A stretch of 64,000 nt of DNA from Christiangramia gaetbulicola (GTDB lineage: Bacteria; Bacteroidota; Bacteroidia; Flavobacteriales; Flavobacteriaceae): positions 682,001 through 746,000 of the forward strand of contig NZ_QBKQ01000003.1 in assembly GCF_003054225.1 (NCBI RefSeq), given 5' to 3'. The position numbers were made by a program, and so were the translations under genes. This document shows positions 8,465 to 17,744 of this stretch, piece by piece. Position 1 is the first letter of the stretch; every line of letters starts with the position of its first letter. The notes under the pieces are model-generated. The model saw only the letters and a list, made by a program, of their open reading frames with translations, made no database searches and was not told the origin of the DNA.

Positions 8465-9847
8465 TTAGTTCAATGTTTGGGTGTAATCTGAAATTTTACC
8501 TGAAATAGCGGTGGCAGCGGCAGTTAATGGACTTGCCAGGATAGTCCTAGAACCGGGGCCCTGTCTGCCTTCAAAATTTCTATTACTTGTAGAGACACAA
8601 TATTCCCCTTCAGGAATTTTATCGTCATTCATGGCCAGGCAAGCTGAGCATCCTGGCTGTCTCAAGGTGAAACCGGCTTCTTCAAAAACTTTATCGAGGC
8701 CTTCTGTTTTGATCTGTTCTGCAACCTGACGACTACCCGGTACGATCAAAGCGTTCACATTTTCAGCTTTCTTTTTTCCTTTGATATAGGAGGCAGCAAC
8801 TCTAAAATCTTCGATTCTGGAGTTAGTACAACTACCAATGAAAATATAATTAATCGGTTTCTCCAGTAAGGTTTCGCCCGGCTTAAAATTCATATAAGCT
8901 AATGCCTTAGCATCACTTTTATTTCCTTCTACCGGAATAGATCCTGTTAGCTTGATACCCATTCCCGGATTGGTTCCGTAGGTGATCATAGGTTCTATAT
9001 CTTCAGCTTCAAAGGAATATTCCTGATCGAATTCTGCATCAGCATCGGTTTTCAATGTTTCCCAATGAGCTTTCATTTTTTCAAACTCAGCTCCTTTTGG
9101 AGCGAATTCCCGACCTTCCACGTAATCTATAGTTGTCTGGTCTGGAGCGATCAATCCGCCGCGAGCACCCATTTCAATGCTCATGTTGCAAACGGTCATT
9201 CGCCCTTCCATAGACATCTCTTCGAACACATTACCTGCATACTCGCAGAAATATCCTGTACCCGAATTTGTTCCAAGCTTGCTGATGATGTAAAGGATAA
9301 CATCTTTTGGAAGAACTCCATTTTTCAGTTTTCCATTAACGTTCACCCGAAGTTTCTTAGGCTTTTCAACCAGTAAACACTGGCTGGCAAACACCTGGGT
9401 CACCTGGCTGGTTCCAATTCCGAAAGCAATCGTTCCGAATGCACCATGAGTAGAAGTGTGGCTATCTCCACAAACTATGGTCATTCCCGGTTGAGTAATC
9501 CCAAGCTCGGGAGCCATCACGTGTACTATTCCATTATAAGGATGACCTAAACCGTAAAGAGTGATATTGTTTTCCTCACAATTCTGGCTGAGTTCCTTCA
9601 ACTGTTTTCTGGACAAAAGATCCTTCACCGGCAGGTGCTGGTCTTTTGTAGGTGTATTATGATCTGCCGTAGCAACGATCTGGTCCGGACGAAAAACCGG
9701 AATATTTCTTTCCTTTAATTCATTAAAAGCCTGTGGGCTGGTCACTTCATGTATCAGATGCTTATCGATATATAAAATGTCCGGCCCATTAGGTATGCTT
9801 TCCACAACATGGGAGTCCCATATTTTGTCAAATAAAGTTTTCTTCAT
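8465..9847 (-). CDS. leuC: 3-isopropylmalate dehydratase large subunit
   Basis: Aconitase-family [4Fe-4S] subunit of isopropylmalate isomerase. The cluster cysteines are visible in [12 protein letters not shown] and in [10 protein letters not shown], and the N-terminus has the characteristic DHNTPT segment with [14 protein letters not shown]. Its 460 residues agree with the family. It begins six bases after the leuA stop. Confidence 0.95.
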   Translation of the reverse strand: MKKTLFDKIWDSHVVESIPNGPDILYIDKHLIHEVTSPQAFNELKERNIPVFRPDQIVATADHNTPTKDQHLPVKDLLSRKQLKELSQNCEENNITLYGLGHPYNGIVHVMAPELGITQPGMTIVCGDSHTSTHGAFGTIAFGIGTSQVTQVFASQCLLVEKPKKLRVNVNGKLKNGVLPKDVILYIISKLGTNSGTGYFCEYAGNVFEEMSMEGRMTVCNMSIEMGARGGLIAPDQTTIDYVEGREFAPKGAEFEKMKAHWETLKTDADAEFDQEYSFEAEDIEPMITYGTNPGMGIKLTGSIPVEGNKSDAKALAYMNFKPGETLLEKPINYIFIGSCTNSRIEDFRVAASYIKGKKKAENVNALIVPGSRQVAEQIKTEGLDKVFEEAGFTLRQPGCSACLAMNDDKIPEGEYCVSTSNRNFEGRQGPGSRTILASPLTAAATAISGKISDYTQTLN

Positions 9848-9853
9848 AATCTA

Positions 9854-11026
9854 TCAAGCAATTGCTCTGGAGTTCTTTTTGAAAATGTCCATAATAGTGT
9901 GAATATCATGATCTGCCACTTCTTTCTTAGCATCGGCGAAATTCAGGAATTCGTGGTATACATGATCTAATTCAAGTTTGGTAAGATCGTATCCCATCTT
10001 CTTCGCTTTATAAGCTAAGGCAGCTCTACCACTACGGGCAGTTAAAACAATAGCCGACTCGGTGACCCCGACATCGGCTGGATTTATAATTTCGTATGTT
10101 TCTCTGTTTTTGATGACGCCATCCTGGTGGATACCTGAGCTATGCGCGAAAGCATTAGCACCGACGATCGCCTTGTTAGGCTGGACGTACATTCCCATTT
10201 CCCTGGAGACCATTTTACTGGTATCATACAACAATTGTGGATTAATATCTGTATTCAATTGTAAATACGGGTGCTGTCTCAAGATCATGACGACCTCTTC
10301 CAAGGCAGTATTTCCGGCACGTTCACCGATACCGTTGATGGTACACTCGATTTGTCTCGCGCCATTTGTGATCCCGGCAATCGCATTAGCAGTAGCCAAT
10401 CCAAGGTCATTGTGGCAATGGCAGGAAATGATCACATTTTCAATTCCGATCACATTCTCCTTCAAATATTTGATCTTTTTTCCATATTCTTCCGGAAGAC
10501 AATACCCGGTAGTATCAGGAATATTCAATACAGTAGCGCCATTTCTCACCGCTTCTGAACACACTTTTGCAAGGAATTCATTTTCGGTTCTTCCGGCATC
10601 TTCCGCATAAAACTCAACATCATCAACGAAAGTTTTAGCATAGGCAACCGCCTCGCCGGCTCTTTCAATGATCTCGGGTCTGCTGGATTTGAATTTATAT
10701 TTTATATGGGAATCAGAAGTTCCAATTCCAGTATGTATTCTTGGTTTACGGGCATACTTCAGCGCTTCTGCAGCAACCTTGATATCATTCTTAACAGCAC
10801 GGGTAAGTCCACATACAGTTGCATTCTTCACGAGTTTTGAGATCTCAGTTACCGATTGAAAATCACCAGGACTTGAAACAGGAAAACCGGCTTCTATAAC
10901 ATCCACGCCCAGTTCATCCAGTCGCGCAGCAATTTTTAATTTTTGTTCAGTATTCAGTTTGCAGCCTGGGACCTGTTCGCCGTCCCTCAATGTAGTGTCA
11001 AAAATTTCTACCTTTTCAGTACGCAT
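9854..11026 (-). CDS. leuA: 2-isopropylmalate synthase, short form
   Basis: Condenses acetyl-CoA with 2-oxoisovalerate, the first committed step of leucine synthesis. The [12 protein letters not shown] motif (residues 10-21) opens the TIM barrel, and [10 protein letters not shown] and the NGIGERAGN active-site segment follow. At 390 residues it has the barrel and subdomain I but lacks the C-terminal LeuA dimer/allosteric domain found in enzymes of about 520 residues, so feedback inhibition through that domain is not possible. Related short enzymes include homocitrate synthases, but the operon with leuCDB supports leuA. It is the first gene of the operon. Confidence 0.9.
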   Translation of the reverse strand: MRTEKVEIFDTTLRDGEQVPGCKLNTEQKLKIAARLDELGVDVIEAGFPVSSPGDFQSVTEISKLVKNATVCGLTRAVKNDIKVAAEALKYARKPRIHTGIGTSDSHIKYKFKSSRPEIIERAGEAVAYAKTFVDDVEFYAEDAGRTENEFLAKVCSEAVRNGATVLNIPDTTGYCLPEEYGKKIKYLKENVIGIENVIISCHCHNDLGLATANAIAGITNGARQIECTINGIGERAGNTALEEVVMILRQHPYLQLNTDINPQLLYDTSKMVSREMGMYVQPNKAIVGANAFAHSSGIHQDGVIKNRETYEIINPADVGVTESAIVLTARSGRAALAYKAKKMGYDLTKLELDHVYHEFLNFADAKKEVADHDIHTIMDIFKKNSRAIA

Positions 11027-11174
11027 ATGAGATTTATTTTACTTTATCTTTATCTAAAGTATCGGAATAAGAATGCCTTGACCATGCAGGATCGAAATGC
11101 GTTACGATACTAGAGATGGATATTTAGCCTCATAACCACTTGTTTTACAGTGTTTTGCAAAATAATGATTTACA
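11027..11174. promoter_or_regulatory. Divergent intergenic region, leuA / helical-repeat gene
   Basis: This 148-bp gap must hold the leu operon promoter (minus) and that of the gene at 11175 (plus). I see no leucine-rich leader peptide, attenuator stem or T-box, and no confident TTTG-N19-TAnnTTTG promoter. Confidence 0.35.
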
Positions 11175-12719
11175 ATGACCAATGACTTAACCGAAAACCT
11201 GTTTTCTTTAATAAAATCCCTTTCGGCTTCAGAAAAGAGACAGTTTTCCCTATATGTGGGTAGGATAGGAGTGAATTCAGATTCTAAATTTCTGAATTTA
11301 TACAAGGTCATGTCACGTCAGAAAAAATATGATGAAGCTGAAATTCTGAAAAGTACCAGTATAAGCAAGCTTCAACTTTCCAATGTAAAAACGCATCTTT
11401 ATAAGCAGCTATTAATATCTCTTAGACTGAATCCGGCACATCAAAGCATTCCTGTTCAAATAAGAGAACAACTGGATTTCGCCTATATTCTTTATCATAA
11501 AGGTCTTTACCAGCAAAGTTTGAAATTGCTGGACAAGGTGAAGAGTCTAGCTTTGAATTACGAGGAAAAGAATGTCGCTTACGAAATTCTGGAACTGGAA
11601 AAGATCATAGAATCCCAGTATATCACCCGTAGTATGAACAACCGGGCAGAAAGCCTCATCAGGCAAACTGAAGACCTGAACCGGCTTAATCTAATCTCCA
11701 GCAAACTTTCAAATTTATCCCTGGAACTATATTCCATATTTCTTAAAATGGGTTATTGCAGAACAGAGGAGGAGGCTCAGGATATCAAGGATTATTTCAG
11801 AAAAAAATTACCGAAATATAATTTTAAGGACCTTGGTTTTAAGGAAAGATTGTGGCTGTGCAAAGCACATCTCTGGTATAGTTTCCTTATTCAGGATTTC
11901 CTGGGTTGTTACCGTTATTCCATGAAATGGAAGGATCTTTTTGTAGAGTATGAACATCTTATTCCCATTCACCCGGTTTCTTACTTGAAGGGGAACCATT
12001 ATTTGCTGGAATCCCTGTTTTATTTGAATCATACCGATCTTTTTGAGGCAACCTTAAAAGAGCTTGAAGATTCCTTGCGCGATCCTAAGATCCCCCATAA
12101 CGACAATATTTCGGCATTATCGTTTCTGTATGTTTATTCCAATAAGCTTAACCTTCGTTTTATGAAGGGTGAGTTTGGAAATTCAGACGAGCTGGTAGAA
12201 AAGATCAACCAGAAGATCACAAAATTTAAGGGACGAATCGACGAACACCATATCATGGTTTTCTATTATAAGATCGCCTGTTTGTATTTTGGAGATGGGG
12301 ATAACCGAAAGTGTATAGAGTATCTTAAAAAGATCATCAATAATAAATCGCTGGAGATGCGAGAGGACCTCATGTGTTTCGCAAGAATTCTGAATCTTGT
12401 AGCGCATTATGAAGCAGGCCTGGATTATCACCTGGATAGCCTGGTAAAATCTACTTATAAGTTCCTGATTAAAATGAACGATATGCATGAGGTGCAGAAG
12501 GAAATGATCAAATTCCTAAGGCATCTGCCAGATGTTTCTCCACTTGATATTAAAGATGAGTTCAGAAAACTTCATGCAACCTTAAAAAAATTCGAAGATC
12601 ATCCTTACGAACGCAGGGCTTTTCTTTACCTGGACATTATTTCCTGGCTTGAAAGCAATATTGAGAACAGGCCGGTAAAAGAGATCATTACCGAGAAATT
12701 CAAGGAGCTTTCAAGATAA
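11175..12719 (+). CDS. Conserved Bacteroidota all-helical (TPR-like) protein of unknown function
   Basis: A 514-residue protein with no signal peptide or membrane segment and predicted from composition to be almost wholly alpha-helical, with paired helices like YHKGLYQQSLKLLDKVKSLA that resemble tetratricopeptide-type repeats. I recognise no catalytic motif. The N-terminal segment (about residues 1-50, with LSASEKRQFSLY) resembles the starts of other Bacteroidota proteins of this kind. It lies divergent to leuA and ten bases before an EamA transporter, with which it probably forms a two-gene unit. A scaffold or protein-interaction role is a guess from fold type only. Confidence 0.75.
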   Translation: MTNDLTENLFSLIKSLSASEKRQFSLYVGRIGVNSDSKFLNLYKVMSRQKKYDEAEILKSTSISKLQLSNVKTHLYKQLLISLRLNPAHQSIPVQIREQLDFAYILYHKGLYQQSLKLLDKVKSLALNYEEKNVAYEILELEKIIESQYITRSMNNRAESLIRQTEDLNRLNLISSKLSNLSLELYSIFLKMGYCRTEEEAQDIKDYFRKKLPKYNFKDLGFKERLWLCKAHLWYSFLIQDFLGCYRYSMKWKDLFVEYEHLIPIHPVSYLKGNHYLLESLFYLNHTDLFEATLKELEDSLRDPKIPHNDNISALSFLYVYSNKLNLRFMKGEFGNSDELVEKINQKITKFKGRIDEHHIMVFYYKIACLYFGDGDNRKCIEYLKKIINNKSLEMREDLMCFARILNLVAHYEAGLDYHLDSLVKSTYKFLIKMNDMHEVQKEMIKFLRHLPDVSPLDIKDEFRKLHATLKKFEDHPYERRAFLYLDIISWLESNIENRPVKEIITEKFKELSR

Positions 12720-12729
12720 AAAAAGGGAT

Positions 12730-13602
12730 TTGGCAGATAGACAAAATCATTTAACGAATATCCTACAACTGAATCTGGCAGTTTTACTGATAAGCACTTC
12801 CGGGGTTCTTGGACGCTATATTACCTTAGATCCTGTTATAACGATCTTCTACAGGTGTCTTCTCGCGTTGCTGGTCTTTTATCTCTATTGTCGCTGGAAA
12901 AAGATCGATCTCAAGATCGAGAATAAACGTGACCTTTCAAAACTTATCCTTGGCGGAATACTTATGGGTGGCCACTGGATCACCTATTTCTATTCCCTGA
13001 AATTTTCCAGCGTCGCCATTGCTTTACTATCATTGTTCACCTATCCAGTGATCACGGCATTCCTGGAACCCATACTTTTTAAAACAAAATTCAATAAAGT
13101 TCATATTGCTCTTGGACTATTAGTGTTAGCAGGGATCTATTTTTTAAGTCCGAAATTTGATCTTGAAAACAATTATTTTATCGCTATAATTTTCGGGGTT
13201 GCCTCAGCTGTTTTTTACGCTTTCAGGAATCTTTTGATGAAGCGGGAAGTTGAAAGGTATAATGGTTCAGCATTGATGTTTTACCAGATTCTGGTAGTTT
13301 CAATTGTTCTGATACCCTCTGTCTTCTTCAGCGACTTCACAGAGGTTACCAGCCAATGGAAACCCTTGTTGGTGCTGGCAATTCTTACGACCTGTATCGG
13401 GCATACTTTATTCCTGAAAAGCTTTAAGAATTTCACTATAACTACCGCGAGTATTATGAGTAGTATTCAGCCGGTGTACGGAATCATTCTTGGAGCGATT
13501 TTCCTAAGTGAGATCCCATCTCTTAAAACCCTTATCGGTGGAACTTTGATAATTAGTGCGGTGATTATCGAAAGCCTGATCTCTGTTAAGAATAATAAGT
13601 AG
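12730..13602 (+). CDS. EamA/DMT-family inner-membrane transporter
   Basis: A 290-residue protein made of ten hydrophobic segments arranged as two EamA repeats, the normal size and layout of drug/metabolite transporters that export or import small metabolites. The substrate cannot be told from sequence. No ATG is available near the start; the reading frame begins at a TTG after GGGA, ten bases after the preceding stop, and the first membrane segment follows about ten residues later. It converges on the zinc peptidase gene with an 18-bp gap. Confidence 0.85.
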   Translation: MADRQNHLTNILQLNLAVLLISTSGVLGRYITLDPVITIFYRCLLALLVFYLYCRWKKIDLKIENKRDLSKLILGGILMGGHWITYFYSLKFSSVAIALLSLFTYPVITAFLEPILFKTKFNKVHIALGLLVLAGIYFLSPKFDLENNYFIAIIFGVASAVFYAFRNLLMKREVERYNGSALMFYQILVVSIVLIPSVFFSDFTEVTSQWKPLLVLAILTTCIGHTLFLKSFKNFTITTASIMSSIQPVYGIILGAIFLSEIPSLKTLIGGTLIISAVIIESLISVKNNK

Positions 13603-13620
13603 GGGGAAGGAGATTTAAAA

Positions 13621-14466
13621 TTAATTCAGGATCTCGCTGAATGTATCTCCCTGCCTGATGTCTCCGGAATTATAACCTCGCATAAACCATTTCATGCGCT
13701 GTTCAGAAGTTCCATGAGTAAAAGAGTCAGGATTTACCCGGCCGGCAGTTTTTCTTTGAATGGCATCATCTCCAACCGCATTCGCTGCGCTTAAGGCTTC
13801 TTCAATATCGCCTTCCTGTAAGTATTGTTTATTGTAATAAGCCCATACGCCGGCATAAAAATCTGCCTGAAGTTCCAGGGCGACCGATAGTTCGTTAGCC
13901 TCTTCCCGGCTGGTTTGCTGTTGTAGTTGTCTCACTTTTGTGGCCGTGCCTAGTAAATTCTGAACATGATGACCAACTTCATGAGCCATAACATACGCAA
14001 TGGCAAAATCACCACCCTGAGCACCAAACCTATCACGTAGTTCATTAAAAAAACTCAGATCCATATAAACCTTCTGATCTCCGGGACAGTAAAATGGGCC
14101 ACTAGCAGCAGAAGCTCCGCCGCAGGCTGTTTGTACGGCATCGGTGAAAAGGACCATTCCCGGTTCCCTGTATTGCATACCGTTTTCAGAAAATATTGAA
14201 TTCCAGGTGTCTTCGGTATAGGCAAGAACAGTGGCTGTAAATTCTCCCAGTTCTTTTTCTTCCGGGGTAAGTTCTCTAACTTTGGTAGAGCTTCCCGAAG
14301 GCTCTTCTAGTTGCTCCAAAACTGAAATATCTCCATCGCTAAGAACAAATTGAGCTATGACAAATATCAATCCTATAATTCCACCGCCTGCGATAAGTTT
14401 ACCTCTTCCAGAGCTGCCCCTGCGGTCTTCCATATTACCGCTCTGTCTGTTACCACGCCATTTCAT
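13621..14466 (-). CDS. Neutral zinc metallopeptidase, YpfJ family
   Basis: Membrane-anchored putative zinc peptidase of the PF04228 type. Residues 1-25 are hydrophilic, and one membrane segment at about residues 26-44 places the rest outside the cytoplasm. The zinc-binding motif HEVGHH is at residues 162-167, and a second conserved segment, ELQADFYAGVWA, supplies the probable third ligand. The C-terminal FTHGTSEQRMKWFMRGY segment is characteristic of the family. Its 281 residues are typical. The physiological substrate of the family is unknown. Confidence 0.9.
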   Translation of the reverse strand: MKWRGNRQSGNMEDRRGSSGRGKLIAGGGIIGLIFVIAQFVLSDGDISVLEQLEEPSGSSTKVRELTPEEKELGEFTATVLAYTEDTWNSIFSENGMQYREPGMVLFTDAVQTACGGASAASGPFYCPGDQKVYMDLSFFNELRDRFGAQGGDFAIAYVMAHEVGHHVQNLLGTATKVRQLQQQTSREEANELSVALELQADFYAGVWAYYNKQYLQEGDIEEALSAANAVGDDAIQRKTAGRVNPDSFTHGTSEQRMKWFMRGYNSGDIRQGDTFSEILN

Positions 14467-14517
14467 ATTTTAAACTTTTATCTAAAAATAATGAATTAAG
14501 AGGTTGGTAACTTCTAA

Positions 14518-15222
14518 TTATTTCATAATTGCATCCCAAATAGGATCTGATGGGGGAGGAGCAACAATATGTATAAGCTCCTTTTTTACTGGGTGGGTAA
14601 ATTTTAATTCCCGGGAATGTAAGTGAATACTGGCGTCCTTGTTACTGCGGTCAAAACCGTATTTAAGATCACCTTTTATCGGACAGCCAATAGCCGATAG
14701 CTGGCTTCTTATCTGGTGGTGTCTCCCGGTATGAAGATCTACTTCCAGCAAATAGTAATTGTCCAGTTTTTTAAGTAAGCGGTAATCCAGGATCGCTTTT
14801 TTACTATCGGGAACCTCATTCTTATGAGCGTAAGATTTATTCTGTTTAGAATTCCTCTTCATATAATGAACCAGCTCACCTTCTTCATTGGGAGGCGGAT
14901 TTTTTACTACAGCCCAATAGGTCTTTTTTGCCTTTTTATCCTGGAATAATTTATTCAGCCGGGGTAAAGCCTTGGAGGTTTTTGAGAAAACCACAATTCC
15001 GCTGGTGGGTCTGTCCAGTCTGTGAACAACGCCCAGGTATACATTTCCGGGTTTGTTGTATTTCTCTTTTAAATAAGACTTTACCACTTCGCTTAAAGGC
15101 TTGTCACCGGTCTTATCACCCTGGACAATATCTCCCGCGCGCTTATTCACAATGATAATATGATTATCCTCGTGGAGTACCTTTAAATTATCCTTGTTGG
15201 AAAGTGTTTTTTCTGAACCCAA
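14518..15222 (-). CDS. RluA-family 23S rRNA/tRNA pseudouridine synthase
   Basis: Isomerises uridine to pseudouridine in RNA. The catalytic motif VVHRLDRPTSGIVVFSKT contains the invariant aspartate, and LHTGRHHQIRSQLSAIGCPIKGD is the second family motif. At 234 residues it lacks an S4 RNA-binding domain, as in the short RluA/RluC-like members, so the target site cannot be assigned. There is no ATG upstream of the conserved core; the start shown is a TTG (15220-15222). Confidence 0.88.
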   Translation of the reverse strand: MGSEKTLSNKDNLKVLHEDNHIIIVNKRAGDIVQGDKTGDKPLSEVVKSYLKEKYNKPGNVYLGVVHRLDRPTSGIVVFSKTSKALPRLNKLFQDKKAKKTYWAVVKNPPPNEEGELVHYMKRNSKQNKSYAHKNEVPDSKKAILDYRLLKKLDNYYLLEVDLHTGRHHQIRSQLSAIGCPIKGDLKYGFDRSNKDASIHLHSRELKFTHPVKKELIHIVAPPPSDPIWDAIMK

Positions 15223-15279
15223 TTATGACAAGTTTTTAGAAACCTTTCTTCTGAAATTAAATCTTTTCAGCTTTCTAAC

Positions 15280-16098
15280 TTAGTATTGTTCGTCGTCTGA
15301 TGGAAATGCCTTGCTCTTTACATCATCTCTATAATTCTGAAAAGCCTTGGTCATTTCTCCGTGTAGATCGGCATAGCGTCTTAAGAATCTTGGGTTGAAT
15401 TCGTGCGTCATTCCCAGCATATCATGAACAACCAGAACCTGTCCGTCAACACCATTTCCAGCACCAATTCCTATTACAGGAATAGTAAGACTTTCCGCAA
15501 CTTCTTTAGCTAGTTTTGCCGGAACTTTTTCAAGTACTAAAGCAAAACAGCCCATTTTCTCGAGCATTTTAGCGTCAGATTTCAATTTTTCAGCTTCCTG
15601 GTCTTCCTTGGCTCTTACTGTATAGGTTCCGAACTTATAAATAGATTGAGGAGTAAGTCCTAAATGTCCCATCACCGGGATACCGGCGTGAAGGATTCGT
15701 TTAATACTTTCCTTGACTTCTTTTCCACCTTCAAGTTTTACCGCATGCCCGCCGCTCTCTTTCATGATCCTGATGGCCGATCTTAAGGCTTCCTTGGGAT
15801 CACTTTGGTAACTTCCGAAGGGAAGATCCACCACAACCAGCGCACGATTTATCGCTCTCACTACACTCGTAGCATGATAGATCATCTGGTCCAGGGTGAT
15901 AGGCAGCGTAGTTTCATGTCCTGCCATTACATTACTAGCAGAGTCACCAACAAGGATCACATCTATTCCCGCACCATCAACTATTTGAGCCATGGTAAAA
16001 TCGTATGCGGTAAGCATACTGATCTTTTCTCCGTTAGATTTCATGTCTACAAGAGACTTTGTGGTGATACGTTTGTATTCCTTTTTGGCAACTGACAT
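15280..16098 (-). CDS. panB: 3-methyl-2-oxobutanoate hydroxymethyltransferase
   Basis: First step of pantothenate (coenzyme A) synthesis: transfers a hydroxymethyl group from methylene-tetrahydrofolate to 2-oxoisovalerate. TIM-barrel protein with the metal-binding segments [18 protein letters not shown] and DLPFGSYQ and the catalytic-region KLEGG. The frame is open to 16146, but the extra 16 residues are hydrophobic and non-conserved, so I place the start at the ATG at 16098, giving 272 residues. It diverges from the small secreted protein gene at 16164. Confidence 0.94.
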   Translation of the reverse strand: MSVAKKEYKRITTKSLVDMKSNGEKISMLTAYDFTMAQIVDGAGIDVILVGDSASNVMAGHETTLPITLDQMIYHATSVVRAINRALVVVDLPFGSYQSDPKEALRSAIRIMKESGGHAVKLEGGKEVKESIKRILHAGIPVMGHLGLTPQSIYKFGTYTVRAKEDQEAEKLKSDAKMLEKMGCFALVLEKVPAKLAKEVAESLTIPVIGIGAGNGVDGQVLVVHDMLGMTHEFNPRFLRRYADLHGEMTKAFQNYRDDVKSKAFPSDDEQY

Positions 16099-16163
16099 TG
16101 GGTTGATTTTAAATTTGAGTAAAAGTAGTAAATTCGTGAGCCACATTCAAAACTACTTTTAGC

Positions 16164-16622
16164 ATGAAAAGAATTATTCTAGCCCTTATACTCCTTGTAA
16201 ATATTAACGGTTTCGCCCAAACACATAATACTGAGTTAACTCCTAAGGAAACAGTTCAAAAATTCTTTGAAGCTTTTCATGCCCAGGACACGGTAAAACT
16301 TAAAAATTTTGCTGTTGAAGGGACTAAATTACAATCGGTTTCCAAGGATGCTGAAGGGAATACTAAATTGAGTACAGATGATTACTCCAAATTTGTAAAA
16401 AGCATCGCCTCAATTCCCGCGGAAGCAAGTTTTGAAGAGAAATTACACGAATTCAGGATCGAGGAGAATGGTTTGCTGGCAACGGTTACCACACCTTATT
16501 CCTTTTATTATAATGGAAATTTAAGCCATTGCGGGGTGAATAGTTTTGAGCTCGTAAAATTCAATAATGAATGGAAGATCACTTATTTGATAGATACGAG
16601 AACAAAAGAAAACTGCAACTAG
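16164..16622 (+). CDS. Secreted NTF2/SnoaL-like protein of unknown function
   Basis: A 152-residue protein with a clear signal peptide (residues 1-18, ending GFAQ), so it is exported to the periplasm. The mature part fits the cone-shaped NTF2-like fold: TPKETVQKFFEAFHAQD at the start, and an end with a tryptophan in NEWKITYLIDTR, as in DUF4440/SnoaL-type domains. The role is unknown; such domains are often ligand-binding or hydrolase-like. It converges with the FGE-like gene, and the two stop codons share the four bases CTAG. Confidence 0.7.
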   Translation: MKRIILALILLVNINGFAQTHNTELTPKETVQKFFEAFHAQDTVKLKNFAVEGTKLQSVSKDAEGNTKLSTDDYSKFVKSIASIPAEASFEEKLHEFRIEENGLLATVTTPYSFYYNGNLSHCGVNSFELVKFNNEWKITYLIDTRTKENCN

Positions 16623-17647
16623 ATGTCCTTTACACACCTGAAACCGGTATGTTCCAGGCCGGTATCGGGTGCTGAACTCATCCTGGCGGAATTCCGGTAA
16701 CCGGTGCAATAAGTTTCGCTGCATAAAAAGGATCCACCACGGATCACTTTTTGCTGTTCCATATTCACGAATTCCTTGAAATATCCATCGGTTCTTTTGT
16801 CCAGCCTGGTATAAGCATCTGGATAATAGGTATCCAGGCACCACTCCCAAACATTTCCGGAGGTTTCATATAATCCGAAATTATTGGGCGGAAAAGTTTT
16901 TACCGGGGCTTCCTTTTCAAATTGATCTTCAACTGTATTTTTTCTTGGGAAATTACCCTGGAAGAAATTTGACATTTCCGGAGCTATTTCAAATTCATTT
17001 CCCCAATGATAAATAAGGGTATCGTTTCCTGCACGGTTAAAGTATTCATATTCAGCTTCTGTAGGAAGTCTTTTCCCGGCCCACTTGGCATAAGCCATAG
17101 CATCATACCATGAGACCTGAACCACCGGGTAATTCTCTTTTCCTTCAATATTACTATCTGGTCCTGTGGGATTTTGCCAGTTGGCTCCTTTTACGAATTT
17201 CCACCACCATTCAGGATTGTAAGGATCGAAGACCAAAGCTCCAGGTTCATATTTTTTCCCTTTAATTTTAAAGGAACGTTCCGCAGTAGTTACATAACCC
17301 GTTTCGTCTACAAATTCCTGAAATTGGGCATTGGTCACTTCGGTCTTATCTACCCAGATAGGTTTAATATTTTCTTTGTGACGGGGGAATTCATCCTGTC
17401 GCGCCTGATTGCTGTTGCCGCCCATCATATAGCTTCCACCGGGAAGCTTAACCATATTTGAGGTGGAGGAAGAGTCTGCCCGGGTTTCTATATATGAGAT
17501 CTCTCTTAAATAATTCTTGTGGTAGTCGCCAAAATCTTTATCGGGCACCTGTTCAATGACCTGGATAGGTTTCGATTTTTCATCCTCTCCGCAGGAGGTA
17601 AATATGATAATGCTTAGAAAAACTAGCGTGATGAGCTTAAGTTTCAA
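16619..17647 (-). CDS. Formylglycine-generating-enzyme (SUMF1)-family lipoprotein
   Basis: Lipoprotein with signal peptide and lipobox FTSC (Cys19) followed by GEDEK, an acidic patch typical of surface-exported Bacteroidota lipoproteins. The FGE-sulfatase domain covers about residues 62-342, with MGGNSNQ, the WVDKTEVTNAQFQEFV segment, and GNVWEW. Many Bacteroidota paralogs (GldK/GldJ-like) have lost the active site, but here both redox/copper cysteines align with the human enzyme: Cys309 and Cys314 in FLCSETYC, five residues apart. It could therefore be an active, cell-envelope formylglycine-generating enzyme for sulfatases, or a structural paralog. No sulfatase is in the window. Confidence 0.82.
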   Translation of the reverse strand: MKLKLITLVFLSIIIFTSCGEDEKSKPIQVIEQVPDKDFGDYHKNYLREISYIETRADSSSTSNMVKLPGGSYMMGGNSNQARQDEFPRHKENIKPIWVDKTEVTNAQFQEFVDETGYVTTAERSFKIKGKKYEPGALVFDPYNPEWWWKFVKGANWQNPTGPDSNIEGKENYPVVQVSWYDAMAYAKWAGKRLPTEAEYEYFNRAGNDTLIYHWGNEFEIAPEMSNFFQGNFPRKNTVEDQFEKEAPVKTFPPNNFGLYETSGNVWEWCLDTYYPDAYTRLDKRTDGYFKEFVNMEQQKVIRGGSFLCSETYCTGYRNSARMSSAPDTGLEHTGFRCVKDI

Positions 17648-17683
17648 GGCTTGTATTTTGAAAATTAAGTCTCAAATATAATG

Positions 17684-17722
17684 ATAAAAAAACCGGAAAA
17701 TCAATAAACTGATCTTCCGGTT
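17684..17722 (-). terminator. Intrinsic terminator after the alcohol dehydrogenase gene
   Basis: Read on the minus strand, AACCGGAA and TTCCGGTT (17715-17722 and 17691-17698) form a stem with a 16-base loop, followed by a run of seven T. Confidence 0.8.
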
Positions 17723-17744
17723 AAATAGGCTAGCATTCGAATTT

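Noticed and set aside
11102-11311. Minus-strand frame before leuA as a possible leader peptide
   Set aside because: It overlaps the start of the gene at 11175, has no run of leucine codons and no attenuator hairpins follow.
16099-16146. N-terminal extension of PanB (16 hydrophobic residues)
   Set aside because: PanB is cytoplasmic and normally about 265-275 residues; the ATG at 16098 matches the conserved start.
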